Positions 44,622-54,019 of a DNA stretch of 58,700 nucleotides are shown here, one piece after another. Source of the stretch: UBA11612 sp963976395 (GTDB lineage Bacteria; Pseudomonadota; Alphaproteobacteria; Rhodospirillales; Rhodospirillaceae); NCBI GenBank assembly GCA_963976395.1, contig CAXBLG010000015.1:1-58700 (forward strand), given 5' to 3'. The first letter of the stretch is position 1. Every line of letters begins with the position of its first letter. The translations under genes and the position numbers were made by a program. The notes beneath the pieces were generated by a model, which was not told where the DNA came from, searched no databases, and saw nothing but the letters and a program-made list of their open reading frames with translations.

Positions 44622-45470
44622 ATGATGGCTCAGGTACATTCCGGCGGATTTGAGTTCCGCAAAATGCACGGTCTTGGCAACGATTTCGTTGTCCTGGACG
44701 CCCGCGCGGCTGTCGTTACCCTGACACCCGACTCGGCCAAAGCCATCGCCGACCGACGCACAGGCATAGGCTGCGACCAGATCCTGATTATTGAACCTGC
44801 CCGGAACGGCGGCGACGCCTTCATGGCTATCCGCAATGCCGACGGCGGGGTAGTCGCGAGTTGCGGCAATGGGAGCCGTTGCGTGGCCCGACTGTTGCTC
44901 AATGAAAGCGGTAAAGACGAAATCGTTCTGGAAACCGCAGCAGGACCGGTTATTGCCAAAAATATGCCTGGAGGTTTGATCGCTGTGGACATGGGACCGG
45001 CCTATGACAGCTGGCGGGATATTCCCCTGGCCCAAGACGTTGACACCTTACACCTGCATATAAGTGAGGGACCACTCCAGGACCCCGTCGGCGTTGGTGT
45101 CGGCAATCCGCATATGGTGTTCTTTGTTGATGATACCGATGCCATTGATCTCGCCAATCTGGGGCCAAAGCTGGAACAGCATGCTCTGTATCCCGAGCGC
45201 ACGAATGTTGAGGCCGTTCAAGTTTTAGATAGAACTCATCTGCGTATGCGTGTGTGGGAACGCGGCGTCGGTATCACCCGCGCCTGTGGTACTGGTGCCT
45301 GCGCGACATTGGTCGCCGCTGTTCGGCGCGACTTGGCGAACCGCAAAGCGACTGTTTCCCTCGACGGCGGCGATCTGGAAATTGAATGGCGCGCCGACGG
45401 TCACGTTATTATGGCAGGGCCTGCAGTAGAAACGTTCACCGGTATATTGGATCGGAGCCTGCTGTCGTGA
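44622..45470 (+). CDS. dapF: diaminopimelate epimerase
   Basis: This enzyme interconverts LL- and meso-diaminopimelate for lysine and peptidoglycan synthesis. It has 282 residues. The two catalytic cysteines are visible: C81 in VASCGNGSRCVAR and C222 in TRACGTGACATL. The N-terminal KMHGLGNDFVVLDAR and GNPHMVFFVDD also match. Two adjacent ATGs begin the gene. Its stop overlaps the mtaB start (GTGA), and the dapF-mtaB-ftsY series is common in alphaproteobacteria. Confidence 0.97.
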   Translation: MMAQVHSGGFEFRKMHGLGNDFVVLDARAAVVTLTPDSAKAIADRRTGIGCDQILIIEPARNGGDAFMAIRNADGGVVASCGNGSRCVARLLLNESGKDEIVLETAAGPVIAKNMPGGLIAVDMGPAYDSWRDIPLAQDVDTLHLHISEGPLQDPVGVGVGNPHMVFFVDDTDAIDLANLGPKLEQHALYPERTNVEAVQVLDRTHLRMRVWERGVGITRACGTGACATLVAAVRRDLANRKATVSLDGGDLEIEWRADGHVIMAGPAVETFTGILDRSLLS

Positions 45471-46735
45471 CCGCAGTAAAATCTACCGACCAAGGACCTC
45501 GCGTGGTCAGCCTAGGATGCCGCCTGAACACCTATGAATCAGAAGTCATGCGCGGACACGCACGCGCGGCCGGACTTAATGATGCCGTGATCGTCAACAC
45601 CTGCGCTGTCACCAAGGAAGCCGAGCGGCAAGGACGACAAACATTACGACGCCTACGCCGAGAAAACCCAACCGCCCATATTGTTGCGACCGGCTGCGCT
45701 GTGCAACTGCACCCCGATCGCTACGCGGCCATGCCCGAAGTTAACCGAGTGCTTGGCAACGAACACAAGATGAAGGCTGAGAGCTTCCTGCCCGAATTGG
45801 AAGATGCGGTGCTCATCAGCGATATCATGGCCGTGCGCGAAACCGCCGAACATTTGGTGGAAGGGTTTGACGGTCGGGCACGAGCTTTTGTTCAAGTTCA
45901 GCAGGGCTGTGATCACCGCTGCACCTTCTGTATCATTCCTTTCGCACGCGGCAACAATCGCAGTGTGCCGATGGGACGCATTGCCCAGGAAGTGCGCGGG
46001 CTTGTGGATGCCGGATACAAGGAAATTGTTGTCACCGGTGTAGATATCACCGGTTACGGGGGCGACCTGCCGGGCGCACCGAGTCTAGGCCAGATGCTGC
46101 GCCGCGTTCTGATGACGGTGCCGGACCTGCCCCGTTTGCGCTTGTCCTCCTTAGACCCCGCAGAAGTGGATGAAGATTTTTTTCGCTTGATTGCCGATGA
46201 GCCGCGCGTGCTGCCACACTTTCATATCTCGGCCCAGGCCGGCGACAATATGATCTTGAAACGGATGAAACGCCGGCATTTGCGAGCCGACATTTTATCG
46301 TTCTGCGAACGTGTCCGCAGCTTGCGACCGGATGCCGTGTTTGGAGCCGACCTCATTGCCGGCTTTCCAACAGAAACCGACGCAATGTTCGAGAATACCC
46401 TGAACCTAGTCGATGACGCGGGCCTGACATACTTGCACGTGTTTCCCTATTCGATCCGGCCCGGCACACCCGCCGCCGATATGCCTCCAGTGAATGGCCA
46501 TACGATCAAAGCGCGAGCGGCTCAGCTTCGACAAAAAGGTGAGGTGGCTTTGAGTGCGTTTTTGCAAACGCGAATAGGAACAGTCAGCGAAGTATTGATG
46601 GAGCGTCCCGACCTGGGACGCTGTGCACATTTTGCGCCTGTCATTTTTGATGTGCCGGGAGAAGCCGGCACCGTCGTATCCGCCCGTTTCACCGGATCCA
46701 CCCATCAAGCTCTGACCGGCGAAATTATTTCCTGA
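45467..46735 (+). CDS. mtaB: tRNA t6A37 methylthiotransferase MtaB
   Basis: This radical-SAM enzyme converts t6A37 to ms2t6A37 in tRNAs. From the GTG at 45467, overlapping the dapF stop, it has 422 residues. The N-terminal UPF0004 domain carries three cluster cysteines (LGCRLNTYESE, NTCAVT and ATGCAVQ; about C18, C46 and C77). The radical-SAM CxxxCxxC is C148-C152-C155 in GCDHRCTFCIIPFARG. A C-terminal TRAM-like region ends the protein. The open frame extends upstream inside dapF, but the 45467 start fits the family. The stop overlaps the ftsY ATG (TGATG). Confidence 0.95.
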   Translation: MTAVKSTDQGPRVVSLGCRLNTYESEVMRGHARAAGLNDAVIVNTCAVTKEAERQGRQTLRRLRRENPTAHIVATGCAVQLHPDRYAAMPEVNRVLGNEHKMKAESFLPELEDAVLISDIMAVRETAEHLVEGFDGRARAFVQVQQGCDHRCTFCIIPFARGNNRSVPMGRIAQEVRGLVDAGYKEIVVTGVDITGYGGDLPGAPSLGQMLRRVLMTVPDLPRLRLSSLDPAEVDEDFFRLIADEPRVLPHFHISAQAGDNMILKRMKRRHLRADILSFCERVRSLRPDAVFGADLIAGFPTETDAMFENTLNLVDDAGLTYLHVFPYSIRPGTPAADMPPVNGHTIKARAAQLRQKGEVALSAFLQTRIGTVSEVLMERPDLGRCAHFAPVIFDVPGEAGTVVSARFTGSTHQALTGEIIS

Positions 46736-47700
46736 TGCCCACATTACGCGATCAATTGCCGCGCAGCGAACCGACAAAACCATCCGGATGGTTCTCCCGC
46801 CTCACTCAAGGCCTGAGCAAATCATCATCGCGCCTAGTCAGCGGTATCTCCGATATTGTCACCAAGCGCAAATTGGACGACGGCGTCCTCACCGAACTCG
46901 AAGACCTCCTCATAACCGCCGACCTGGGCGGAGCCACGGCCGCGAAATTGACTGCCACGCTGGCTGCGAGCCGGTTCGGTAAAGAGGTTTCGGGCGAAGA
47001 AATACGCGAAGCTTTAGCAGCAGAGATCACCAAGACGCTTGAGCCCGTCACCCTGCCGTTATCAATCGACCCGTCACACAAACCTTTTGTTGTCCTGATG
47101 ATTGGGGTCAACGGCGCGGGCAAAACCACCACCATCGGTAAGTTGGCTCAGAATTTTCGGCGCGAGGGACTCAGCGTATCTTTAGCCGCCGGCGACACCT
47201 TTCGCGCCGCCGCCGTCGAGCAACTCAAAGTCTGGGGCCAACGCACCGGCAGTCCGGTAATGGCCCGCGAGACTGGCGCGGATGCAGCCGGTCTTGCCTT
47301 TGAAGCGCTAACCGAAGCCCGCAAACGCGGCGACGATGTGTTGCTTGTGGACACGGCCGGTCGGCTGCAAAACAAAGGCGCGCTCATGGAAGAGCTGCAA
47401 AAAATTATCCGGGTTATCAAAAAAGTGGATTCGGCCGCACCCCATGCGACGCTTTTGGTACTGGACGCAACCGTTGGACAAAACGCCCATTCTCAAGTCG
47501 AGGTGTTTAAAGAAACTGCCGGCGTTACGGGTTTGGTGATGACAAAATTGGACGGTACCGCCAAAGGCGGCGTGGTCGTTGCCTTGGCGGAGAAATTCAA
47601 ATTGCCGGTACACTATGTCGGTGTTGGCGAGGGCGCTGATGACTTGCGCCCATTTACTGCGCGCAGTTTCGCGCGTGGGCTGATGGGCCTTGGAGACTAG
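46735..47700 (+). CDS. ftsY: signal recognition particle receptor FtsY
   Basis: This membrane-associated GTPase receives Ffh-ribosome complexes. It has 321 residues. A short N-terminal region precedes the N domain, and the long acidic A domain of enterobacterial FtsY is missing, as in many alphaproteobacteria. The G domain has G1 GVNGAGKT (124-131), GDTFRAAAVEQL, VDTAGRLQN and MTKLDGTAKGG. It is translationally coupled to mtaB and convergent with the amidotransferase gene 9 bp away. Confidence 0.97.
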   Translation: MPTLRDQLPRSEPTKPSGWFSRLTQGLSKSSSRLVSGISDIVTKRKLDDGVLTELEDLLITADLGGATAAKLTATLAASRFGKEVSGEEIREALAAEITKTLEPVTLPLSIDPSHKPFVVLMIGVNGAGKTTTIGKLAQNFRREGLSVSLAAGDTFRAAAVEQLKVWGQRTGSPVMARETGADAAGLAFEALTEARKRGDDVLLVDTAGRLQNKGALMEELQKIIRVIKKVDSAAPHATLLVLDATVGQNAHSQVEVFKETAGVTGLVMTKLDGTAKGGVVVALAEKFKLPVHYVGVGEGADDLRPFTARSFARGLMGLGD

Positions 47701-47709
47701 ACCGCCGTT

Positions 47710-48417
47710 TTACAGATCTAACGTGTCGAGCCAATCGGTGAAACATAGCCGGCCGCACCGCTCAAGATCAGCCGCATAGCGCCGTGTATCAGCGCGCAGC
47801 TGCGGCACGTTCGTAGCCGACGCCGTGCCGATTTCAACAGCATGGCCGACAAACCATTTTTCAAGGTCACGAGCCCGGACTTCAGGGTGACATTGAAAGG
47901 CCAGCGTCCCACGTCCCCAACTAAATGCCTGATGAAGGCACGCCTCTGTGCCGGCGAGTAAAACCGCATCGTCCGGCAACTCGAACGAATCACCGTGCCA
48001 ATGGAACATGAAACACTGTTCGGCACTAAGATGACGTGCTGGCGAAGTATGCCCCGCGCCGGACAGCAGCAAAGGCTTCCAGCCAATTTCCTTCTCGCGC
48101 GCTGTAAAAACCTTGGCCCCAAGCGCGCGCGCAATAAGCTGCGCACCTAGACAAATACCGAGGGTCGGCCTGTCGGCTGCAAGGCGCTGTTTAATTGCCG
48201 CGATTTCAGAATTGAGAAAGGGATAGGACTTTTCGTCGTTTGCACTGATCGGCCCGCCGAGAACAACCAGAAGATCCGGCGCGAGCGGGTCAAACGTCGT
48301 CCAATCCAAGGTGGGTGCTTCTACGTAGCCGACGTCCCATTTACGCTCGTTGAAAATATCATCGAGCGTTCCAAGGTCTTCAAAGGCAACATGACGAAGG
48401 GCGGTGACTGAGGGCAT
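47710..48417 (-). CDS. class I glutamine amidotransferase domain protein
   Basis: This stand-alone GATase-1 domain of 235 residues is cytoplasmic and resembles GMP synthase-type amidotransferases. The nucleophile C89 lies in LGICLGAQLIARALG, and the catalytic histidine-glutamate pair is in AFQCHPEV near residue 185. LLVVLGGPISANDEKSYPF provides the oxyanion region. Stand-alone members may hydrolyse gamma-glutamyl compounds or act without a known partner. It is on the same strand as secA, 24 bp downstream of it. Confidence 0.85.
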   Translation of the reverse strand: MPSVTALRHVAFEDLGTLDDIFNERKWDVGYVEAPTLDWTTFDPLAPDLLVVLGGPISANDEKSYPFLNSEIAAIKQRLAADRPTLGICLGAQLIARALGAKVFTAREKEIGWKPLLLSGAGHTSPARHLSAEQCFMFHWHGDSFELPDDAVLLAGTEACLHQAFSWGRGTLAFQCHPEVRARDLEKWFVGHAVEIGTASATNVPQLRADTRRYAADLERCGRLCFTDWLDTLDL

Positions 48418-48441
48418 ATGATCTGAGAAGCGCTTGTAAAG

Positions 48442-51171
48442 CTAAGCGACCTCCTCGACGGCACCGTGACAGTGCTTGAATTTCTTCCCTGAACCGCAAG
48501 GACATGCTTCGTTGCGCGAAACTTTGCCCCACGTTGAAGGAGCGTTCGGATCGCGCGCATCGGGACTGACTCTCGGCAATGAGCGTTGAGCCGCGTCACC
48601 TACCGACTTGCTCGCACCGATGCTTTGCTGCGGATCTTCCTTAACTGTCTGCATGCGCGACGGTGTTTTTGGCTGCAAGTCTTCGGGCGCCGGTTCACGC
48701 CTGAGCTCGACACGAGACAACACACCTGTAACCCGCTCGCGCAGGCCTGTTAACAAAGCCTCGAACATGTCGAAGGATTCGCGCTGATATTCCAAGAGCG
48801 GCGTCTTTTGACCAAATGCGCGCAAATTGACCGCCTGCCGCAGCATATCAAGCTGCGCGAGATGATCGCGCCATGCTTGATCAATCATCTGCAGGACGAG
48901 ACTTTTTTCAACCCGACGCATGACATCATCGCCGATGGCCGCCCTTTTTGCCTCGATTTTGGCGTCGGAGGCTTCCATGATCCGGTCGCGAATTTCCTCG
49001 TCGGCGATTCCCTCTTCAGCCGCCCAGGCTGTAAGCGGAAGATCAAGATCTAGCAACCGCAAGGTTTCTTCATGTAACCCGGGAATATCCCATTGTTCGT
49101 GCATCGCATTTTCAGGGATGAACTTGGCGATAAGCTCGTGAATAACATCGTGACGCATGTCGGTGACAAGCTCCGAAACGTCGTCGGACTTCATCACGTC
49201 GCGGCGCTGCTCGAAGATCACGCGCCGCTGATCGTTCATCACATCGTCGTATTGCAACAGCGTCTTGCGGATATCGAAGTTGCGCGCCTCGACCTTCTGC
49301 TGTGCCTTTTCGATAGCCTTGTTGACCCAGGGGTGGCTGATGGGTTCGCCTTTCTGTAGACCCAGGCGTTGCAAGACAGAGTCCATACGATCGGAGCCGA
49401 AGATGCGCATGAGATCATCTTGCAAAGACAGATAGAACTGCGACGCGCCGGGATCACCCTGACGGCCTGAACGGCCCCGCAACTGGTTATCGATCCGGCG
49501 ACTTTCGTGCCGCTCCGTCGCCACAACGTAAAGACCGCCCGCCTCAAGTGCGATGCGCTTCTTCTCGTTCACATCTTCCCGAATCGCGGTTTTTTCGTCC
49601 TCGGACAGCACGCGGTCCTTGGTCTTTTCTTCCTGGTCGATGCGATAATCCGCATTACCGCCCAGCTGAATATCCGTGCCACGACCGGCCATGTTAGTCG
49701 CGATGGTAATCGCGCCCGGCGTACCGGCCTGAGCAATAATGTATGCCTCTTGCTCGTGATACTTGGCGTTGAGGACCTGCGGCTTAATCTTTTTCTTTTT
49801 GCGCAAAGTTTCGGCCAGGGTCTCGGACTTCTCAATAGAAACCGTACCGACAAGAACCGGCTGATTGCGCGCATGACATTCGGCGATCAGCTCAGCTATG
49901 GCGTCGTATTTTTCTTCGGCCGTACGATAGACCTCGTCGTGTCCGTCAATCCGTTGGCGCGGAACATTCGGCGGCACTTCGATAACTTCAAGACCGTAAA
50001 TCTGTCCGAACTCTTCTTCTTCCGTCATGGCGGTGCCGGTCATGCCGGCCAGCTTGGGATACATGCGGAAATAGTTTTGGAAGGTAATCGAGGCGAGAGT
50101 CTGATTCTCGTTTTGGACGTCCACGCCTTCCTTGGCTTCGATAGCTTGATGCAATCCTTCGGATAGACGCCGCCCTTCCATGACACGCCCGGTAAATTCG
50201 TCGATCAGCTGAACCCGACCGTCCTTCACCAGATACTGAACATCGAGGGTAAAAAGATGGTGAGCCCGCAAAGCCTGATTGAGATGGTGGACCAGCGATA
50301 TGTTGTGCAGGTCGTATAAAGCACCCTCGGTAAGTATGCCGTGTTCTTTCAGCAATTCTTCCGCGTACTCGGTGCCCGCATCGGTAAAAGTGATGGACCG
50401 CTGCTTCTCGTCTTTCTCAAAATGCTCTTCTTTTAAGCTCGGAATAATTTTGTCCACCCGATCATAAAGATCGGTGCGGTCCTGGCCCGGACCAGAGATG
50501 ATCAGCGGCGTACGCGCTTCGTCGATGAGGATCGAGTCCACTTCATCGACAATCGCGAAATTGAATTCACGATGGACCATATCTTCCATCGAGTACTTCA
50601 TGTTGTCGCGCAGATAGTCGAACCCAAGCTCGTTGTTGGTACTGTAAGTCACATCACAGGCATAAGCCGCACGGCGATCCACATCGCTAAGCCCACCTTG
50701 GATGCAACCAACGGTCAGTCCGAGAAAACGGTAAACCTGCCCCATCCATTCAGCGTCACGCTTAGCGAGATAATCGTTCACCGTGACCACATGAACGCCT
50801 TTGGCGGACAGCGCGTTCAAATAAACGGGCAGCGTGGCGACGAGAGTTTTACCTTCACCGGTTCCCATTTCCGAGATTTTGCCCTGGTGCAAAACAATGC
50901 CGCCCATGAGCTGCACATCGAAATGGCGCTGCTTAAGTGTACGCTTGGCCGCTTCCCGAACGGTGGCAAAGGCGTCCGGCAGGATATCGTCGAGGGTCTC
51001 ACCGGCAGCGAGGCGCTGGCGCAGCCAGCCCGTGCGATCCCGTAGCGCCGAATCCTCCAGATCTTGCACCTCCGCCTCTTTGGCGTTGATGGCACTGACA
51101 ATCGGGGCCAGTGATTTGATGAAGCGGTCGTTGCTCGACCCAAAGAGGCGTTTGGCGATAGCGCCGATCAT
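48442..51171 (-). CDS. secA: protein translocase ATPase SecA
   Basis: This is the motor of the Sec pathway, pushing preproteins through SecYEG. From the ATG at 51171, with a GAGGT ribosome-binding site about 7 nt upstream, it has 909 residues (MIGAIAKRLFGSSNDRF). Walker A is MGTGEGKTLVATL, Walker B is IVDEVDSILIDEA, and NMAGRGTDIQLGG and RSGRQGDPGASQFYLSL follow. The C-terminal zinc motif is CPCGSGKKFKHCHG. The frame extends upstream to 51303 without SecA similarity. It is divergent from argJ across about 294 bp. Confidence 0.98.
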   Translation of the reverse strand: MIGAIAKRLFGSSNDRFIKSLAPIVSAINAKEAEVQDLEDSALRDRTGWLRQRLAAGETLDDILPDAFATVREAAKRTLKQRHFDVQLMGGIVLHQGKISEMGTGEGKTLVATLPVYLNALSAKGVHVVTVNDYLAKRDAEWMGQVYRFLGLTVGCIQGGLSDVDRRAAYACDVTYSTNNELGFDYLRDNMKYSMEDMVHREFNFAIVDEVDSILIDEARTPLIISGPGQDRTDLYDRVDKIIPSLKEEHFEKDEKQRSITFTDAGTEYAEELLKEHGILTEGALYDLHNISLVHHLNQALRAHHLFTLDVQYLVKDGRVQLIDEFTGRVMEGRRLSEGLHQAIEAKEGVDVQNENQTLASITFQNYFRMYPKLAGMTGTAMTEEEEFGQIYGLEVIEVPPNVPRQRIDGHDEVYRTAEEKYDAIAELIAECHARNQPVLVGTVSIEKSETLAETLRKKKKIKPQVLNAKYHEQEAYIIAQAGTPGAITIATNMAGRGTDIQLGGNADYRIDQEEKTKDRVLSEDEKTAIREDVNEKKRIALEAGGLYVVATERHESRRIDNQLRGRSGRQGDPGASQFYLSLQDDLMRIFGSDRMDSVLQRLGLQKGEPISHPWVNKAIEKAQQKVEARNFDIRKTLLQYDDVMNDQRRVIFEQRRDVMKSDDVSELVTDMRHDVIHELIAKFIPENAMHEQWDIPGLHEETLRLLDLDLPLTAWAAEEGIADEEIRDRIMEASDAKIEAKRAAIGDDVMRRVEKSLVLQMIDQAWRDHLAQLDMLRQAVNLRAFGQKTPLLEYQRESFDMFEALLTGLRERVTGVLSRVELRREPAPEDLQPKTPSRMQTVKEDPQQSIGASKSVGDAAQRSLPRVSPDARDPNAPSTWGKVSRNEACPCGSGKKFKHCHGAVEEVA

Positions 51172-51465
51172 CGAGACCTCGGAGGAAAAAGGGGCACGCG
51201 GGCAGCGTGTACCCGTCAGGGGGCTACATATGGCGAAACAGATAGAAGTCCGCCGGGGCGAAGTCAACGACACGGCCCGAAAAACACCGGAAATTCCACG
51301 CATTACGTTGATATTTCTTCATTTTAAGCCGCCGAAAACCCTCACGCCAGGCAGAGGGACTCGCCCGGATGCTCAGATTTGGCCCCTGCGGGCGCTTGTC
51401 GGCGAAAGTCGGGTATGTCATTGAAGCCCACCACTTTTTAACGCTCTGATTTAAGGCTCTCGCCG

Positions 51466-52698
51466 ATGGCCCTTGCTGTCTCTCCCCTGGCTCCCACCTC
51501 ATTTCCTGAGCTTCCGCCCATAAAAGGCGTCCGGGTCGCAAGCCAAGCTGCGGGTATCCGTTACAAAGAGCGGACCGATGTTTTTCTGGCCGAACTGGCT
51601 CCTTCGACCACGGTCGGCGGCGTTTTGACCCAATCGTTAACGGCAGGGGCACCGGTGGAACTGTGCCGGGCCCATCTAAAGAAGGGCCGGGCGCGGGTGC
51701 TGGTGGTCAATTCGGGCAATTCCAACACTTTTACCGGAAGTAAAGGCGCCGCCGTGGTCGAAGCCACCGTCAATACAGCCGCTAAGGCGTTTGGCTGCGA
51801 ACCGCACGAGGTCTTCATATCGTCCACCGGCGTGATCGGAGAGCCCCCGCCGATGGACAAACTGGTAGACGCGGTTCCGGCGGCACAAGCCAAACTCAGC
51901 GATAATGCCTGGGCGGACGCCGCCGCCGCGATCATGACCACCGATACGTTCCCCAAAGTCGCCACCCGCACGGCCAAAATCGACGGCGTGACGGTGACCC
52001 TTAACGGCATCTGCAAAGGCTCGGGGATGATCGCCCCGGACATGGCGACCATGCTCGCTTACATTTTTACGGACGCACTGCTGAGTGCGCCGGTAGTGCA
52101 AGCGCTGCTTTCGGCGGCCGCGAACAAAAGCTTTAATTGCGTCACCGTAGACGGTGACACCTCTACATCCGATACAACACTGATGTTTGCCACAGGTCAG
52201 GCCGCTCACCGACTGATCGCCGCACCGACAGACCCCCGGCTTCGAGATTTTATCGAAAAGCTCGACGACCTCACGATTGACCTAGCCAAGCAACTGGCGC
52301 GGGACGGCGAGGGCGCGACTAAGTTTGTTGAGATTCGGCTGAAGGGCGCGGCCGACAACAAGGCTGCACGGCGCATAGCGATGTCCATCGCCAATTCGCC
52401 GCTGGTGAAGACCGCCATTGCCGGTGAGGACGCGAATTGGGGCCGGATCGTCATGGCCGTGGGCAAGGCCGGTGAAAGAGCCAACCGCGATAAACTCTCC
52501 ATTGCCGTCGGCGGCGTGGTCATCGCCAAGAACGGTGCGGCGGTGGAAGGCTATGACGAGACCCCCGTGGTCACCCATATGAAAGGCCGCGAAATATTGA
52601 TCGATGTGGACGTCGGCATCGGCATTGGCACAGCCACGGTCTGGACCTGCGATCTCACCCACGGCTACATCGATATCAATGGCTCCTACAGAACCTAA
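51466..52698 (+). CDS. argJ: bifunctional glutamate N-acetyltransferase / amino-acid acetyltransferase ArgJ
   Basis: This enzyme recycles the acetyl group between acetylornithine and glutamate in arginine biosynthesis. It has 410 residues. It is made as a precursor that cleaves itself before the nucleophile threonine, visible as T195 in IAPDMATMLAYI. ARVLVVNSGNSNTFTG, FISSTGVIGEP, NCVTVDGDTSTSDT and the C-terminal DINGSYRT are all family signatures. Its last 20 bp overlap the Nudix gene. Confidence 0.97.
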   Translation: MALAVSPLAPTSFPELPPIKGVRVASQAAGIRYKERTDVFLAELAPSTTVGGVLTQSLTAGAPVELCRAHLKKGRARVLVVNSGNSNTFTGSKGAAVVEATVNTAAKAFGCEPHEVFISSTGVIGEPPPMDKLVDAVPAAQAKLSDNAWADAAAAIMTTDTFPKVATRTAKIDGVTVTLNGICKGSGMIAPDMATMLAYIFTDALLSAPVVQALLSAAANKSFNCVTVDGDTSTSDTTLMFATGQAAHRLIAAPTDPRLRDFIEKLDDLTIDLAKQLARDGEGATKFVEIRLKGAADNKAARRIAMSIANSPLVKTAIAGEDANWGRIVMAVGKAGERANRDKLSIAVGGVVIAKNGAAVEGYDETPVVTHMKGREILIDVDVGIGIGTATVWTCDLTHGYIDINGSYRT

Positions 52699-53185
52699 AA
52701 TCCCAACGACTGCTGAATGGTCTGACACTGCCGTGGACGGCGAGGACGGCTGCTGGTCCGCCGATTTACCGACACCACCCATCGGCTTGCCTATCATCAC
52801 CGTTGTCGCAGTCGCCTTGTTGGATGCCGACAACCGTATCCTTTTGGCGCAAAGGCCTGAGGGCAAGAAGATGGCCGGACTATGGGAGTTTCCCGGCGGC
52901 AAAATCGAGACCGGAGAGACGCCGGAGGTTGCATTGGTACGCGAGCTTCACGAAGAACTGGGTATTGATATTCGCACCAGCTGCCTTGCCCCTTTGGCAT
53001 TCGCCTCCCATTCCTATGACGATTTTCACCTCTTGATGCCGCTTTATGTGTGCCGCCAGTGGCGCGGCAAGCTCACCGCCAAAGAGGGGCAGAAACTGGC
53101 CTGGGTCAGGGCCGAGAGGCTCCGCGACTATCCCATGCCCCCGGCTGATGAGCCGCTAATACCTATTCTTCGCGACTGGCTCTAA
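52679..53185 (+). CDS. mutT: (deoxy)nucleoside triphosphate pyrophosphohydrolase, MutT-type Nudix
   Basis: This Nudix hydrolase of 168 residues probably removes oxidised nucleotides such as 8-oxo-dGTP. The full Nudix box is present in GGKIETGETPEVALVREL followed by HEELGI, preceded by LLAQRPEGKKMAGLWEFPGG, the MutT-specific stretch. The first 40 residues are extra relative to E. coli MutT. The ATG at 52679 lies inside the end of argJ; a start nearer IITVVAVALLDADN is possible but no better site is visible. An argJ-mutT pair is common in alphaproteobacteria. Confidence 0.88.
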   Translation: MAPTEPKIPTTAEWSDTAVDGEDGCWSADLPTPPIGLPIITVVAVALLDADNRILLAQRPEGKKMAGLWEFPGGKIETGETPEVALVRELHEELGIDIRTSCLAPLAFASHSYDDFHLLMPLYVCRQWRGKLTAKEGQKLAWVRAERLRDYPMPPADEPLIPILRDWL

Positions 53186-53257
53186 CGCAAACGACTTCCC
53201 GCCGTTGATCCCGCGCGCGGGCCCCCTTAGAGTCCGAGGCCGGACTGCAAGAGTGGA

Positions 53258-54019
53258 ATGTATATGAGCGCCGCACCAACTGCCTGCCTGCTTATCATCG
53301 GCGATGAAATCCTTTCGGGGCGTACGCAAGACGCCAACCTGAAGTTCATCGGCAAACGCATGGCCGAGATGGGTATTCGTCTTCAGGAAGCGCGCGTAAT
53401 CCCCGATGTTCCCGACGCCATCGTTGAAGCCGTGAACATCTGCCGGGCACGCTACACGTACATCTTTACAACGGGCGGCATCGGTCCAACCCACGATGAC
53501 ATCACCACCGCCTGCGTCGCCAGGGCTTTTAACCGAAATGTTGTCCGCGATCCTGAGGCCGTAAAAACGCTGATGACGTACTACGGCGAACGCGCCAACG
53601 ACGCCCGGTTGAAAATGACCGAAGTGCCTGATGGCCCGGACGTGGAACTCATCGACAACCGCGTGACGGCCGCGCCCGGCTACCGGATTGAGAACGTCTA
53701 TGTTCTGGCCGGAATTCCCAATATTGCCCAGGCAATGTTTGAGGCGATAGCCCCGACACTGCAGGGCGGCGAACCGGTGCACTCAAACCATGTTGATGCT
53801 TACGTACGAGAAAGCGAAATCGCTGCTGAACTTTCCACCATTCAAGCCAAGTATCCGCATGTCAGCATCGGCAGTTATCCCTCGTTGCGGGATGATAAAT
53901 TCTGCACCAGCGTCGTTGCACGATCCACGGACCAGACCGCGATAACCGCCGTGCTCGGGGAAGTGGCCGACGCCATGCGCCTTAAAGGGGCCGAGCCGAT
54001 ACAACCGCCTTTAGGGTGA
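53258..54019 (+). CDS. CinA N-terminal / MoeA-like molybdopterin-binding domain protein
   Basis: This stand-alone molybdopterin-binding (MPTb) domain protein of 253 residues is related to the N-terminal half of CinA. It begins ACLLIIGDEILSGRTQDANL and has FTTGGIGPTHDDITTACVARAF, the classic substrate loop, then AAPGYRIENVYVLAGIPNIAQAMF in the second half. It lacks the CinA C-terminal nicotinamide-nucleotide deamidase domain. The ATG at 53258 is used; an ATG at 53264 is equally possible. The role is uncertain and may not involve molybdopterin. It converges on the RluA gene with a 9-bp overlap. Confidence 0.85.
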   Translation: MYMSAAPTACLLIIGDEILSGRTQDANLKFIGKRMAEMGIRLQEARVIPDVPDAIVEAVNICRARYTYIFTTGGIGPTHDDITTACVARAFNRNVVRDPEAVKTLMTYYGERANDARLKMTEVPDGPDVELIDNRVTAAPGYRIENVYVLAGIPNIAQAMFEAIAPTLQGGEPVHSNHVDAYVRESEIAAELSTIQAKYPHVSIGSYPSLRDDKFCTSVVARSTDQTAITAVLGEVADAMRLKGAEPIQPPLG

